A program made the position numbers and the translations under genes. Below, piece by piece: positions 1 to 14,200 of a stretch of DNA of 64,000 bases. The stretch lies in contig JAQPZY010001555.1 in NCBI GenBank assembly GCA_029931535.1, forward strand, positions 558,001-622,000, written 5' to 3'. This DNA is from Margaritifera margaritifera (Eukaryota; Mollusca; Bivalvia; Unionida; Margaritiferidae). Below the pieces are notes generated by a model. The model was not told where the DNA came from, did no database searches, and saw only the letters and a program-made list of their open reading frames with translations. Position 1 is the first letter of the stretch, and each line of letters opens with the position of its first letter.

Positions 1-1125
1 TTTTCCCTAAACCTCCTGAGGAGAGTCCATGAGTTCCAGATACACTTAATAATGTGTTTCACCCCCTTTCCTTTTGTTTTTGAAGTGCTATATAAAAAGC
101 ATTGGATCTAATTATTGGACTTGCAGTGCTAAAATAAAATAAAAAAACTGCATAAATGGTCCAAGCAATGGCTCTTTTAAGATTAATCCAGAAAAAAAAA
201 ACAATGACTATGTTATTCACGAGCAAGAAAGTAACAAATATTCCTGAAATTATTTTTGAAAATACTGATCATAAGTATGTGGATTCTCATCGTCTTCTTG
301 GATTACTAATTTCATCAAATATCAAACTGACTTGTCACATTGATAGCGTTTTAAAAATAGTAGCATCTCGAATAGCCAATCGTCGAAAACTAAAATACAA
401 AATTAGCAGGCAAATTTTATCATAGCTATGTATAAGTTATATCAGGCCCATATTAGAATATGCCAATGTTGTCTGGGATGGATGTTCGTTGATCGATTCA
501 GAAAAACTTGAAACCTACAGCTTGAAACGGCAAGAATAGTTACAGGACTTCCAAAATACACTAGTAGGCAATATCTCTATCTTGAAACTGGGTGGGAAAG
601 TCGGCAATCTAGAAGAACGAGACAAATATTATTAACACTCTATAGCATTAAAACTAGGTAAACCCTGGACTATCTCATTGAATTACTCCCGCCCCCTGTG
701 TTCAAACAAGCAAATTATAACCTTCGACGTTCACAAATATAGCCATTTGCAATTTCAAGTTAAATTCTACCAAATCATCTTTTATACCCTCAACAGTGGC
801 CTTGTGGAATAATCTTGAACAGGATACACAATGTAGCCTGTCTTACGCTGCTTTGAAAAAGTGTTTATGTCCAAGTGTCGAATCCAGTAATTTGCCTAGT
901 TTTAGTCATCAACCCCTAGATATTATCCATACTAGATTGCGACCTAATGTAAGCTTATTAAAAGCTGATCTTTACCGCCTTCAACTTGTTGACACCCCTT
1001 TTTGTTCCTGCGGTGGGATAGAAACCACCATGCATTTCTTCATATTCTGTCCCAAGTATACTCAGCAACGAACCGAGTTGATGAGAACATTACTCTCAGA
1101 GCCATATCCAGCTGTTAGCTAGATT
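1..1125 (+). pseudogene. Decayed non-LTR retrotransposon (LINE) fragment: reverse-transcriptase C-terminal part
   Basis: This is the 3' end of a LINE reverse-transcriptase frame, broken by stops and frameshifts. Positions 156-425 encode a typical late-RT segment (HRLLGLLISSNIKLTCHID followed by RKLKYKISRQIL). About 430-500 continues in another phase as SYIRPILEYANVVWDGCS, a hallmark of CR1/RTE-like elements. About 796-1122 carries the post-RT tail with CSCGGIETTMHFFIFCPKY, a zinc-knuckle-like C-x-C-x8-H-x4-C arrangement. The element begins left of the window, so the endonuclease and catalytic YADD region are not visible. It is a dead copy. The exact clade is not determined. Confidence 0.85.
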
Positions 1126-1254
1126 TACTGCTTTGGAGAAATTGCGATGCAAATGAAAATATAGAATTCTACAACATGTATGCAAATATATAACTGATAC
1201 TAGACATATTTCAATAACTTATTCAAATCGCGAATGCTGTCATTGTGCCCCAAA

Positions 1255-1307
<53 letters not shown>
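1255..1307. repeat. (CT)n microsatellite
   Basis: Near-perfect CT dinucleotide run of about 25 units just downstream of the dead LINE. Confidence 0.95.
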
Positions 1308-1308
<1 letters not shown>

Positions 1309-1713
1309 ATCATTTTTCATTATTAGTCAATATTGTCATGTTGCAATATGTCGCAATACTTGTATCATGAAGGGAGAGGGCTAATTTAAGTTGTTAGAAC
1401 TTGTGCCCAATCCCATTATATCATATTGTGACACTAAAATATATTTAAGCTAAAACCAATAGCGATAGGCATTGGCTCGTGGTGTCTAATGATTTGCATT
1501 CTACATGCGCATCTACATTATCCGACACTAGAGAAATTTAGATGCAAGTTTCACGGTACGTATACACGTGGGATTCCCGTTCATGTGCACAGCCACGTAC
1601 GTGGTACGCAAACCAGCTTGGAAGACTTGACTGCGCGAACTTGTTCTTCGGAATGCCATAAACTATCAAACAATACACTTATTGGAATATCCATGATACC
1701 GCTACATACGAAC

Positions 1714-1714
<1 letters not shown>

Positions 1715-1789
<75 letters not shown>

Positions 1790-1804
1790 GAGAGAGAGAG
1801 ACAG
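1715..1804. repeat. (GA)n microsatellite
   Basis: GA run with one AAACA-type interruption near 1786. It creates long Arg-Glu or Ser-Leu pseudo-frames that are not genes. Confidence 0.95.
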
Positions 1805-2266
1805 ACAGACTGATGGTGATGATAATGATGATGAAATCTATGGGAGTGAGTGATTGTTACAAACCATTTGCAACTACTACTCACAAACTTAACATTGAAG
1901 TACAATTCCCTCTTTGGGCGCTAGAGAAAAAAAAGAGAAGAAAGTAGACCAAACAAGAGTGTGACTATTGACAGATTAATGAGGACGGATAGGTGAGCTG
2001 GTTAGTAAAACCAAACGGTGGGACAATGTATATCTCTAATCTGCAAATATATTAGTATGAAGAAAGATAAAAGCTATGGCAGAAGTGGTGGGCATTCAAT
2101 GGATACAGCGAGTACTGATGTTTCTTGCATAATTTCTTTATTGCTTTCAAATCTGGTACTTGAATTGAAACGTCCAGCAAAAGATCAATTTTTCCACTAT
2201 ATATGACACAAGTGATCATTTTCATAGAATATAGTAATTTTTTCTTCTCAGCTTACACAATAAAAA

Positions 2267-2387
<121 letters not shown>

Positions 2388-4435
2388 ATTAACTTTGAGT
2401 AGGGGAGCATTATTATGTAAAGGACAACCGCGGAGAAGGAATGTTGTGTGTTAGAAACTTTTTGGGATCATATGTTATCTAAATATTTTAATCACGTTAC
2501 AAAGTCGACCATGGTTGGGCGTTAGACGTGCTTAAAAACACTTTTATCTAAATCTGATCATCTTTTATGTGTGCTTTTTATGTGTGTTTTTTAAGAGTGT
2601 CTTTTGATAGTGAAAATTGCGATGGTGGTAACCAAGAAAAGAAATGGTAATTTTGTGGTTTTATTTATGGTGGTCCAGAAACCAATGGTAATTTTTATGT
2701 TTTTAATTCTTTGAAGGTAAAACAAAATTATAAATTTCTAAGGTTTTGAAGCTCACCTAAGCCGATCGTTAGTCGTACTTAGTAACAGAATCACAATTTA
2801 TGTTTCTTGAAGTAGTACCTTTTATTAGTATGTTCATAAACTTACAATGTATCTACTATTGGCAGTAACTCACAACATCACCGAAGATATATGTTCACAA
2901 GATGGAAGCAGGAATAGGCTATGGAACGTTTTCAAAAGGTATCTCGTATTCTCTCTTTACTGTTTGTATTTTGATATCTGAAACGCAGAAGGAAGACTTA
3001 GTGCATAAATGTATACATTTCCAGACAGATCCTTCCTTTCTTTCCGTCAACAATATAGTAGTCATAATTTAAAGGAAAGACTAAGAAAGAAGGGAGAAAG
3101 GAGATGGAATGAGTCATTATTGTATAGTTTACATCATCACTAGTATGAAACAATCAGGAATTTGATAACATGTGCTTTTAAACAGAAGTGGTAATAAACT
3201 GGAGCGTTATACACATGTTCTTTCACTGACCATTTTTAAATCTTGGTATCAAAACGTGATATCAAAGTCAATTTATTTCCGTGATCATCGGGAAGTTGAC
3301 CTGAAAACTTAAGTAGTATTAGATTTTGAAATATTTCAAACAGGGTTGAAGATAAGTACATAAAAGGATGATTCATCTACCGAAAACGAGGCTCTGATTT
3401 TCATGCAAAAGCCATATACACAAAGAATTATGGCCCACGATACAAAGTTTACTGGACTTTATTTCAGGACGCGGTCTATCATGGACGCATTCCTTAAATC
3501 CCAAGATTAGAAATAACACTTAAGTACTTAAGTATAACATGATGTCTGCGAAAAAAAAAATCAACAAAAAACCCCAAAACAAAAGAAACAAGAAACTCCC
3601 CTCCCCCCAATCTACCGTTGATATGTGGGTAAGATTCCTGGGTGACTACACCATTGACCGGAATTGGCGGGGGGGGGGGGGATATCCGCAATTTCGACAG
3701 TTGAGTGAGAAACAAAAAGAATAAAACCTGCCCAGAAAGGCGTCTGAGAAACTTTTGAAACCTCTCCTGTCAATTTCTTGAAAATATATTTTATAATACC
3801 AAGACCAAGTGCAGCCCAATCGGCACAATGAGAGCTCTTATGATGATTAGTAAATTATGTCTACGTTTCGTATGAATCCACAATATCACATTTATATTGC
3901 AAATCCGCACAGCGACATAATCAGTGAGAATCATGCTTTGCAGCCCGTTAGATTTTTCCCCAAAACTTTAAATCACAATCAGGTTTAGTGGAATTCAGTT
4001 ATGCCGACCAAACCTGTATAACATATGGTTCAAACCAAGTTATTTAGATCAAGGTGCCGACTAAACCTGAATAAAGTTGCATTTAAAAAGAAATTATATA
4101 GTGCAATGTGAAAGTAGATGAACAAGATGTGACAATGAACAATTTGGGAACGTTCATGCCCATGGATCTTAAAAATAAGAAATGCATTGTTAAATCCATG
4201 TTTGAGTCTAATTGATAATAAAATATGTTCACTTTAATATGAGTCACTAATATCAGGTTTCCTCGGATGACGGTGACCCTTGTGGGTAATTTTATCGCAT
4301 TTCAATGTATTTTTTTGCGGTGAAAACAGTGCTTAAATTACACTGAGTATGACTACAAAGTGAGAACAATTGGAGGACGACCAAGCGACGACGACGACGA
4401 TGACAATAGCTGGTCTTATTTTTTGTCATCATTAT

Positions 4436-4501
4436 CATCCTTCTTCTTCTTACTTTTCTTCTTCTTCTTCGTCTTATTATTATTATTATTATTATTATTA
4501 G
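4436..4501. repeat. TTC/TTA trinucleotide microsatellite
   Basis: Imperfect TTC repeats change to TTA repeats at about 4475. A short GAC run at 4388-4400 precedes it. Confidence 0.85.
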
Positions 4502-5320
4502 ATAGCCAGACAGTTGCAGAGGAACAGAGCCATGTCCAAGGTATACTATTTTGCAAATAAACCGAATTGTTATAACTTCTCATTGCATTCAATATAGACT
4601 TAGATCGTTTTAATATGTTTAAACAAAATACACCATTCACTCATTCATTATATTGTTTTCACTTATTAGGCATTGGCATGTAAATGATTTGTAAATCTTT
4701 CTAATAAGTCGCAGATAGCCGGCAGTCAAATCACATATACTTCTAAAATCCAGCTACCTACAGAAGAAATATGCAACAGAATGCCATGTGACATGACATT
4801 GTTAATTTTCTTACAAAGAGAACACGTGTCTTTGCTTTGAAACCTTATCGACAATGTTCATTACAGTATAAATCAATCAGACCTTCTGATTACTGCTTAA
4901 CAGGCCAAACATCCAGGACATGCGGGTCTAATTTGTTGAAGATATGCGCACCTTTAACTTATTGGAAGACTGATTTGACATTTTGGCAAAACTGAATCAA
5001 TTACTGCTTATCGAGGACTCCAGTGGACCGCTGACCAATCAGCTTGTGAACTATGTGCTAATGATTGCGTGGTGGCCATCTGACACCTATGTAGATTTCA
5101 CATTATAGCATATTCAGGTTTACATTGTTAAAGCTTGATAAGGTTTCTCAGAATGTTTGCCAACTTATTCCACATAAACTTGATACGTATGAACAATTCG
5201 ACAAGAAAATCTGGAGAATTTTATGTTGTAACGAATACTAGGAGGATAGCCAATAGGTCAGTTACCTGTGTTTGGTGAGATGCACGATTTTTAAAAATGT
5301 TATTTTATGCTTCAACTTAG

Positions 5321-5463
5321 GGAATAGCCGAAACGTGAATAACGAAGACGAAGACGAAAAAGGGAAGAAGCTGCGAAGATATCTGCGTCTGTACCTCTAT
5401 TCCGCTGTCAAATGGAGGGACTGTAAATGCTATATCAACCTAATATTTTTTATAGTGGCAGCA
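5321..5463 (+). CDS. Mucolipin exon a: cytosolic N-terminus and start of TM1
   Basis: The acceptor is CAACTTAG at 5313-5320, with two bases completing a codon from an upstream exon. It encodes an acidic stretch (NNEDEDEKG), a basic cluster (KKLRRYLRLYLYS) matching the family's phosphoinositide-binding N-terminal region, then CYINLIFFIVAA of TM1. Donor GTACAG at 5464, phase 0. This donor is preferred because joining to ATC at 6205 gives the family's normal TM1-to-lumen spacing. Reading on to the CAG/GTTGGT site would add about ten residues. There is no in-frame ATG before the upstream stop, so at least one earlier exon exists. Confidence 0.85.
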
Positions 5464-8400
5464 GTACAGATTTCAAAAACTGGGTTCATAACGAAGCAGG
5501 TTGGTAGATATAAGCAAAGCTCAATACTACATCAGTACATGTGTTTCAACAGCTTTTTCCAAATGAAGAAAACGAATCTGAATAGAACTAAGTAGGGATG
5601 ACAGCAGGAAGGTAAAATGTAATGAAAGATGGATGAGTGAACAGATGATCGGAAAGAAGGAAAAATTGAAAAATTTTGTTGATGATTTAAACGTGCTAGA
5701 CCACTATCCCCAAGGTAGACTCATTTAGTTATGTTCCGAAATAACGGAAAACTTATATAGGATGCAAGTCTCATTTCAGTTTCAGTCTTGTATAAATTAA
5801 CTATTTGAAAATTACAAGACGTTCATAGAAGGATGTATCCAAAATGCTACCGTATCTGTTGTGTCAGTTCGTGAATAAGACGGGTCAAACGTAGGAAATT
5901 GAGTAAACTAATTTATTAGTTTGTTTCCGATATGTGTTCAACAAACCAGAAACCCATAACCTTTTTATTTTATATACAAATGAATAAAAAGTCTGGATAA
6001 TGGTTTGCATGGTACCTTTTCACTTTCTTGGCATAACTCGATTTACTTTGACGCACATATACGACAATTATCATGTATGTCGTGCAGGAACTGAAAGTGT
6101 GAGCAGATATTTTGTCAGATCGCTACGTTTGCTCCGCCTTACAAGCAGTATGCACAGTATTCCTTGTCAGTATTAAAAAATGGATGATATCGAATTTTTC
6201 ATAGATCCTGGATTTGGGTAACAAAAGAGCTGAGTTCCAAGAGCTCGATGATCGCGGTAAGACAACTCTGCGCCATCTTCTGCTGCTCCATTGGGAATCT
6301 GGTATGGAAGTGCCACCCTATCCTCCCGCCAGCGGACAATACGCTATCTATACGATCGATGACCTTACGAAACATATCAACTTTGCCGTAGAAAAGGTGG
6401 GGAGGCCCATATACGGTCATGACCATTCGTTTTGATAGCATGCTTGTAGAGCACATCTCAGCAGTTTCTTGTGTCCTTTATATATCACTTTTGTTCTTTG
6501 CGTTTTTATTGTGGTACTGTGGGGTAGTCCGATCGCTGTCCCTTGAATGACCATAAACTTCAGTATTCTAAAAAAATTTCATGTCCAAACAAGTATGATT
6601 CTACTCGACTTGTAATTTATTATCGTACATACTACTGTATGATTTTCCGATGTTTTCAAAAAAGGTTTTGTTAACGTTTTTGCCGTATTCTTCAATGGCT
6701 TGCAAAGAAACATATCTGAGGAATTACTCAGTAAATTTAACATCGCATTGACAAGCTGTGATTGGCTGCTGAGTTTTATTCATTCTGATGTGCATGGGAT
6801 TGCAGTGCTGACCTTAGCAATTGCACCAATTAACAGGCAGAAAGCATATGGTTGTTGTTATTAGACTCAATAATCCCTGTTACTGGCTTTTCTTTCTTTA
6901 TGAACAACCAATTGTCTTAGATGTAATAATATTGATGATAACATGGAGCACAAATTTTAAACTTTAGGTTTAAAAACTGTAAAATGCAGATGCTCAAGTT
7001 TGCATTATTATTTAAACTCAAGTAAGCTTAAAAAGTTATAGATTTGCACTGCTTATTTACACGTTTTCAGTTTTATGAAATGGTAAGTCAAGGAACAGCA
7101 AAATGACTCTGGGTATACATTTCCACACAGAGAACAGTTAAACTGTCAACTATATGTGCATTACACTATTTATAATCACTCTGGAATGTTTGACGTGATT
7201 TTATACTTATTGTTCCAGTTGAATACTACGGTAAGTCAGAACACAATGTAATGTCATTTTTGATCAGGTTGTACACGGTACTTCTAGATGTTCTTGTAGG
7301 CAAAATATCTTAAATATATATGATATACTCTGGTAATACAAAGAAAGGAATTCAAAGTAATTTTAGACGTTTGGGTGTTGCTTTTTTCTTTTTTTTCTAA
7401 ACCTCCCATTGAACATTAGAATCTCCTGTAGGACGATAACGGCCACGCTAAGAGCTATGTAAGATTACTCTTTCTTCTGCTCATTTGTTGTTTCCATGTT
7501 CTTTAAAATTGAACGAAAAGTTCGATAAATATACATCATTGATGTGTCTAATATTGGGCCAAATAATTGTGTAGATAATTGTATGTTATTTTCTTTATGT
7601 TCTCATCATTTCGTAGTGTCTAGAGCTTTATTCCAATATTTCTCAGTTTTGAATATAGAAGAACAGAGATTCCGATATATTTTGGGTATGCGGTTTGAAA
7701 GTTTTAGACGTATTTTACGCTATATAAAATTCAGAAATTCGCCTCGAAACGACGCAAAACCTTCAGCAATTTTGTCTTTCCGAATCATTCCGATGATGTA
7801 GGTTAAACACCATGAGATTCTGATGACGTAGGTTACCCACCCTGAGATTCTAAGCATGATCCAAAGACACACCCACAGAGCCCAGATTATATTTACAAGC
7901 ACTGGTTGGCTTGCCTTTTCTCGCCCAAAAACCCCATTATTTATTTCTTTGACAATCTCAGTCCAAGTAAATTGGTTCCTCGTCAAATTGCATAAACCCC
8001 AGCAACTAAGACTATTGTTTTCGTAATCTACGCACACGTTAACATCAGAAAACATCTTCAAACATTTTTACCTAAAACAGTACATTAAACATCCTAGTAG
8101 CTCTAGGACTACGTATATGAGCGACATCGACGCTTATTAATCAGATATTCAGATATCTGATTGAACAATCTTCATTACAAGGTCATTTGATGACGTATTG
8201 AATGTTATTGATTTTGTTCATTACCAATATAAGTCATCTAACCCTTAAAAAGACCTCAAATTTAAAACAGTAGATCAGCTTATATTCACAAGGTCCAGGG
8301 ATTGTGCATACATGTGCTTGGCACTGAGACAAATACATAGAAAAGAAACGACTGCCGAGCAACATGGTCAAGTTTAGTAAGATCAACCATGAGAATGATA

Positions 8401-9751
8401 CTATGCCCACTACAAAATAGTGTACTAGTTAGCATAGATACCCTAAAAATAGTGGTATCATGCAGAAAAATAAAGCCTCTCTTTTGGGTCTTCATGATCG
8501 AAATAACTGAATTATTCTCTGGTTTGCGTGATTTCAGTCCTCCGCGTTGCCGTTAGTAAAACGGTAATCCCATCAACATTTTGACTTTGAACCCCTTTAT
8601 AATCCGTTTCTTTGCCTACAACTTTATTCATCTGTCGACGATTGATGCTATTTTTAAATTATAACATCCGTCCTTGTGAAGACAATATTTCTAAAGAAAA
8701 TAAAGTTTTAAACATGATCTGATAGTGCAAAAACACGAAGATTACCCTTTTGTTCTTTAATTCTGCCTCTGAATATTTGCGTGAAAATATGTGGATATAA
8801 TGTACATTTTCTGTGTAATCGATTAAAATCGATGATATTGTGACTGAAAAATAAAAAGCAGAAAAATGCAAAGAAAACACGAACTTTGATTTGTTGACGC
8901 CGTGCTTTTTTTTTTCTCCACTGTTCACGACCGCACCCGTTTACCCGATCGCGGGTTGTGTGGGGTAGTTTGTAATATTACAAATATGCACACAGAAGCA
9001 ATCATATGTCATGCGAAGACACGAAATTTCAGTATTTACAAATTTTATATTCTGAAAGTAAAATTGGCAGTAGTAAAGATGAAATTTAGAATGTAGATCC
9101 CACATGATTAGAAAATACAAACACAAAATAATGCAAATTAAGATAGAAAATATATAAATCGAATTTTCCCTCCCACAATTGTTTGTGTGCATGCGTGTGT
9201 GTTTGTGTCTGTGTGTATTATAAAATTAAAATAAATTGGCGTCATATCTATTTGTTATAAAGACAGTAATATGTTTAAGATTCCATGGAGAATATTGGTA
9301 TGAATAGATCAATATTACGTACTCTTACGTTTTTTAAAATCTTATTCTTTATAAAACAACTTCTGATCGTCCGCCATTTTATTTGCAGTACTATAGTTCT
9401 GAGAATGACGCAGTTGGCATATATATGTTCCGCGGAAGAAACGATACTGCTGATAGTGGAGTCACGTTCTGTGTGAGCTACTTCACGTACGACAATGTTG
9501 AATTGGGTCATATCAAGGATAAAGCAGAAATACATGGTATATATTCTCAAGGATGTTCTTATATATGCACGGTTTCCTGTAGTCAATCTTAACTCCTATA
9601 GAAATGTCAGTATCTGTATTTGTATGGGGTGTAAATAAATATATATATAGTATGTACGCTGTATCTTTCATAAATCACGAGTTTATTTGTGGATTTTCCT
9701 TTAATGAAAAATGTATACAACCAGTGGTTTATCAAATATACGGCGTACATA

Positions 9752-9842
<91 letters not shown>

Positions 9843-10329
9843 ATTTACACCACATGCAAAAACACATACTTACATTTATAGGGTGGTTAAGATTGACTAC
9901 AGGAAACCATGTATTGATGGGGGGTGTGAACTCTTCACATCCCTGACGAGTGTGTCTTCTGCAAATTGAAGTTCTGGAGATATTGCAACTATTCACAATC
10001 ATTTAGGAAATTGTTAATTTACTTCTTTTTATTAGTTTCTATTTTCATTCATGTTGATTAAATAAATGAAAGAGACGCTTTGGATTTAAACGTGAAAACT
10101 GGTTCAAATTAAGAACATAGAGCGCTACAAACAGTGTATGTCTAGCGTCTCCAATATGGAAAGATCGGCCATTCGATCATCGGCCAGAATGTCGAAACGA
10201 GTGGGGAAAACGGCCAAGCGAAATGACGAACCAGGAAGAGGTAAATCCAACATTTAACGCTATTTACAATTGATCAAATGTCATTATTATGCTTTACTTA
10301 CCATTGCTGCTGACCATAAGATTTTTTGG

Positions 10330-10370
<41 letters not shown>

Positions 10371-10509
10371 CGATTTGTCGGTCAGTATTACCACCAGAGA
10401 GAGAGTTCTGGATCCAATGAGGTAAAACTGACATGCTGATTGAACGGCCAACATCCACACACAGAGATGATTGACCATAAGATTGTTTTTATCCTCCATT
10501 TCTCTCTCT

Positions 10510-10541
<32 letters not shown>

Positions 10542-11207
10542 GCTGTTGGTCGGTTTGGTTGTCAGTTTTAACATGATAATTTGAGAGACAGAGAAGAGGG
10601 GGAAAGAGATGGATCAATTGAGATTAAACTGACATGCTGACTAACCAACCAACAAAGAGAGAAAGAGAGAGGGTTATGTGCTTCTAACATTTAAATATTT
10701 AGAAATGATCTGTTTTACAACCTTATCATAGGTTAAAGCCACAAAAGCAAAACACAGCATCAAACACATTACAATATACGTGTGCAGCCCAGCCAAGGAA
10801 TTTACAGTATGGTCCTCTCGACCCACTATGCTATTGCAACTTTGTACCATTGGCATCGTGTAACGCTATAACATGCACAGACTTTCTATCCCCATGTGTG
10901 AAGGTATGTCTTTACAATACTGATGGAGAAAAATATTTTGACTAGCAGAACTGTTAAACTATTTGACAAGGTGATGATAACAGAACCTGAAGCAGCCTGC
11001 TCGGTTTGAGTTTACTGAACTACCTTTATCCTAGGACATCTAGACAAGTCCCGTGGAATGCACATACATACAATTGTAACGACTCAAGATCTTGTAGGTT
11101 GTTTGGTGTAAGTTTAAGTTCAAGGTTTTCATCCAGCTCCAATTCTTTGTTCTCTCTCACTACATAGATTTCCACTTCTTTGTCTGTGTGTGTGTGTCCG
11201 TTATGGC

Positions 11208-11238
<31 letters not shown>

Positions 11239-14200
11239 CAAAGGGGATTTTGATAAAATTATGTTACATGTTGAATTCCCTTACAAAAGGTAGATTAAAT
11301 GCGGATTAACAATATTTGTTCTTGTTATATTCTTATTTTAATAACAAAAAATAAGAGGAAATTGATCTAGTGAGTATAGAAGCAGTAGTCTACTGTTGAA
11401 ACCATAAATATGTGCGCATTCATACGCCATGTGCGAATCGCAATTTGATCTACCTACATTATGGGCATATCAAATTGCTTTATGGCTACACTTCCAAAAC
11501 CATGCTATTTGTAATGCATGTTCTTTATAAATTACGAATGAATAATCACTGGTCGTTGATAAATCCCCATCTTGACTCCATTTTACCCAACCAAATTCTG
11601 TTTATTTTACGTTATATCTTTGTCAGATACTAACAACTCGTACCACATCTCTCGACAGCTGAAGAAATAGCGTAAAGAGTGACACTAAACATTTTTGAGA
11701 AAGCCACCGATCATAAATGTATCACAACATCTTTGTTAGCACACATCATTGAGCCTGGAACAGCGTAGGTGCGAGCGAGCAGTTATCCCGGCCAAAACAC
11801 CATAAATTCTTGCAGTGTGATACAATAATTCAGATAATTGAGCCACATCTTCATGTCAATGGAACATTACAATAGTTTTTCTTTTGCAGATGAATGCTTC
11901 AAATCCCATCCCAGATTTGATGGTAGAAACTATACATACGACATCGTGGCCGACTTGAAAAACAATAATATGAATGAATCCATAGTTTTTAACAGGTATA
12001 CGTGTAAGCTATAAATGTAGGCGATACAAATAGCAAAGAAGAATCCTTTTATGATATCATTAGCATATTATTGTTATCACTGTTTGCGTTTGAGTGTCTT
12101 TTATGAAGATCCCAAGATAAATTAAAATAAATTTCAAATTTATATTGACAGTTTCAACAGAATTTGTCAAGAATTGTTGAGTTAATGACTATTTGAATCT
12201 GTATCTTGCGTATAGTAACAAACACATGGGAGCAGACCATCAGACCTGAATGCTTTGACAAGCCGTAAGCTTGGCAACAATTACATGACATCTTAGAACT
12301 GGCCAGCAACCTACTTTTAAAAAAAAATCCAAGTTATAAAAAATAAATAGTTTTGTCCATGGTAAGTTATCATATGTTTTCCTTCTGTGTGAATTTAGTA
12401 AGAAAGATTCGAAACATATATCATTCTAAAGGTATGAGAAAATAAAAATATTACAAAATGACTTTAGTGACATTTGTTCTGATCAACGCCAAGGTTTCAC
12501 ATCAAGGTCAATGCTCAGGTTACACACTTAATGATATAAACTCAATTTCAGTAGCAATTTTGCTGGTGTAAATAAATCAGATGGGTTAAAAAAAAAATTC
12601 GACAAATTAACTTAAAACATACAATACAATGCAAATAACATCGTTTTCATTTTATTCACCTGTCAATGGCGGGACGTATGATTCTATGGCTTTGTCCGTC
12701 AGTCCGTACGGTAACTTGTAGAATCCAAGTAATAACTAATCTTTTACTTCAAGTACTTTCACAGAATTTTACAGGTAGGAAGGTTTATAATAAACTAAAA
12801 AGCCTGCTGATTTTAAGATCAAATATTAAAAGTCGAGGTCACTACGACCTCACCTGTGAACACGATTTATGTGTCTTACATTGAGCTCAACTGAATTTAG
12901 CCTCAACAAGATGCACCTATATGATACATGTGAAGGTACAAAGTAGTTTCTTGATTTCAAAGTCAAAAGGTCACGATCATTATGAACCAAGATAAAAGAA
13001 CTATTTACAAGTAAATTCCACTGCCTATAAATTCAATAAAAATTACAAGTATGTTGCATGCGAGAGACAAATAAGTTGTCATTTTAAACAAAAGTCAAAT
13101 GGCATTTTGAATTGCTTTACACCTACACTGTAACTAACTTTAGACTTCTTTGGTTTTAATTTGTTTTTGGAAGCTGCAACAAACCTACTACATTTCTAAC
13201 TTGAAAGTGAAATTGTCAATGCCATCGCAGTCTAAAGAAAATGTCTAATACAATGCTTTCTGAGACTTAGTTTTCCTATAGTCTAAATGTCATTGCATTG
13301 CATTATAAATTAACAGCATCAACACAGAATTAATAAATACAGGCTAACGTCTGAATCCATTAAGACCTTTCCGTTCATATGAAATCAGTGTTATCAATCG
13401 ATATTGTAGATTAATGTATTTTTCATTTCAAATTTCATAATATACCCAATTCAAGTGCATTGTAACAGTGGTAGTAAGTACCATGTTTGTGGTACTCTTG
13501 GTTCAGCCTTCAAATAACATGATTAAGGTGTATGTGTCATTCTTGGTCATTACACCGTATATTTGGGCCATATGACTTCACGTGAGCATAGCAGAAACTG
13601 TGCATTGTAATTAATTAATAATAGGACTACCTAGACTACATTATTGTGATTACAATTTGATATAAATAGTTATTAATCAACTACATCTAGAACAAGCAAT
13701 TTAATTTTTTGTCTAGGTTTATAAACGTCACTAAACATTGACAAAGCCCAAAAGATTCACATTTGGTTTGAATTAACCACCTAAATATTTGGTCGTAAAG
13801 TTGAAGTTACTCATGCGTAACGCCGGTGACTACTGTTTGTATACAGGAACACTATGTTGTGAAGACACCTGTACATGTGCTCGCATGTACATTTATAGGA
13901 GTTGTTTCAAGCTAGTTTGGAAATGTTTTTGACATTTTCTAGTGAAGTTTTAGAAACAAAGAAAATATGTATTGTTTAAGTGGCAGTTTATTAAGAATTT
14001 GTTTTACCTATTTGTAATTACAATGCTGTAATCTAGGTACTCCTATCCGTTAAAATTAATCACAATGTATAGTTTCTTCTAATTTGAAGTTTTGTGGCCA
14101 AGATGCATGGTGTAATGACCAAAATGGGTACATAAACCTTATCTCCACATTGTACTTCAACTCTCGTCGCGTCAATGCAGCATTTTTGGTACATATAACT

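Noticed and set aside
5464..5500. Extension of exon a to the CAG/GTTGGT donor near 5500
   Set aside because: It would add about ten residues between TM1 and the lumenal domain. The GTACAG donor at 5464 gives the spacing seen in the family.
6199..6456. 85-codon minus-strand frame
   Set aside because: It is the antisense shadow of mucolipin exon b, which has a clear family match and splice sites on the + strand.
7720..8061. 113-codon minus-strand frame with hydrophobic segments
   Set aside because: No recognisable family, no splice or promoter support. The hydrophobic stretches look compositional, and it overlaps the possible piggyBac scrap.
9604..10002. Ile-Tyr-rich open frames
   Set aside because: They are translations of a (TA)n microsatellite.
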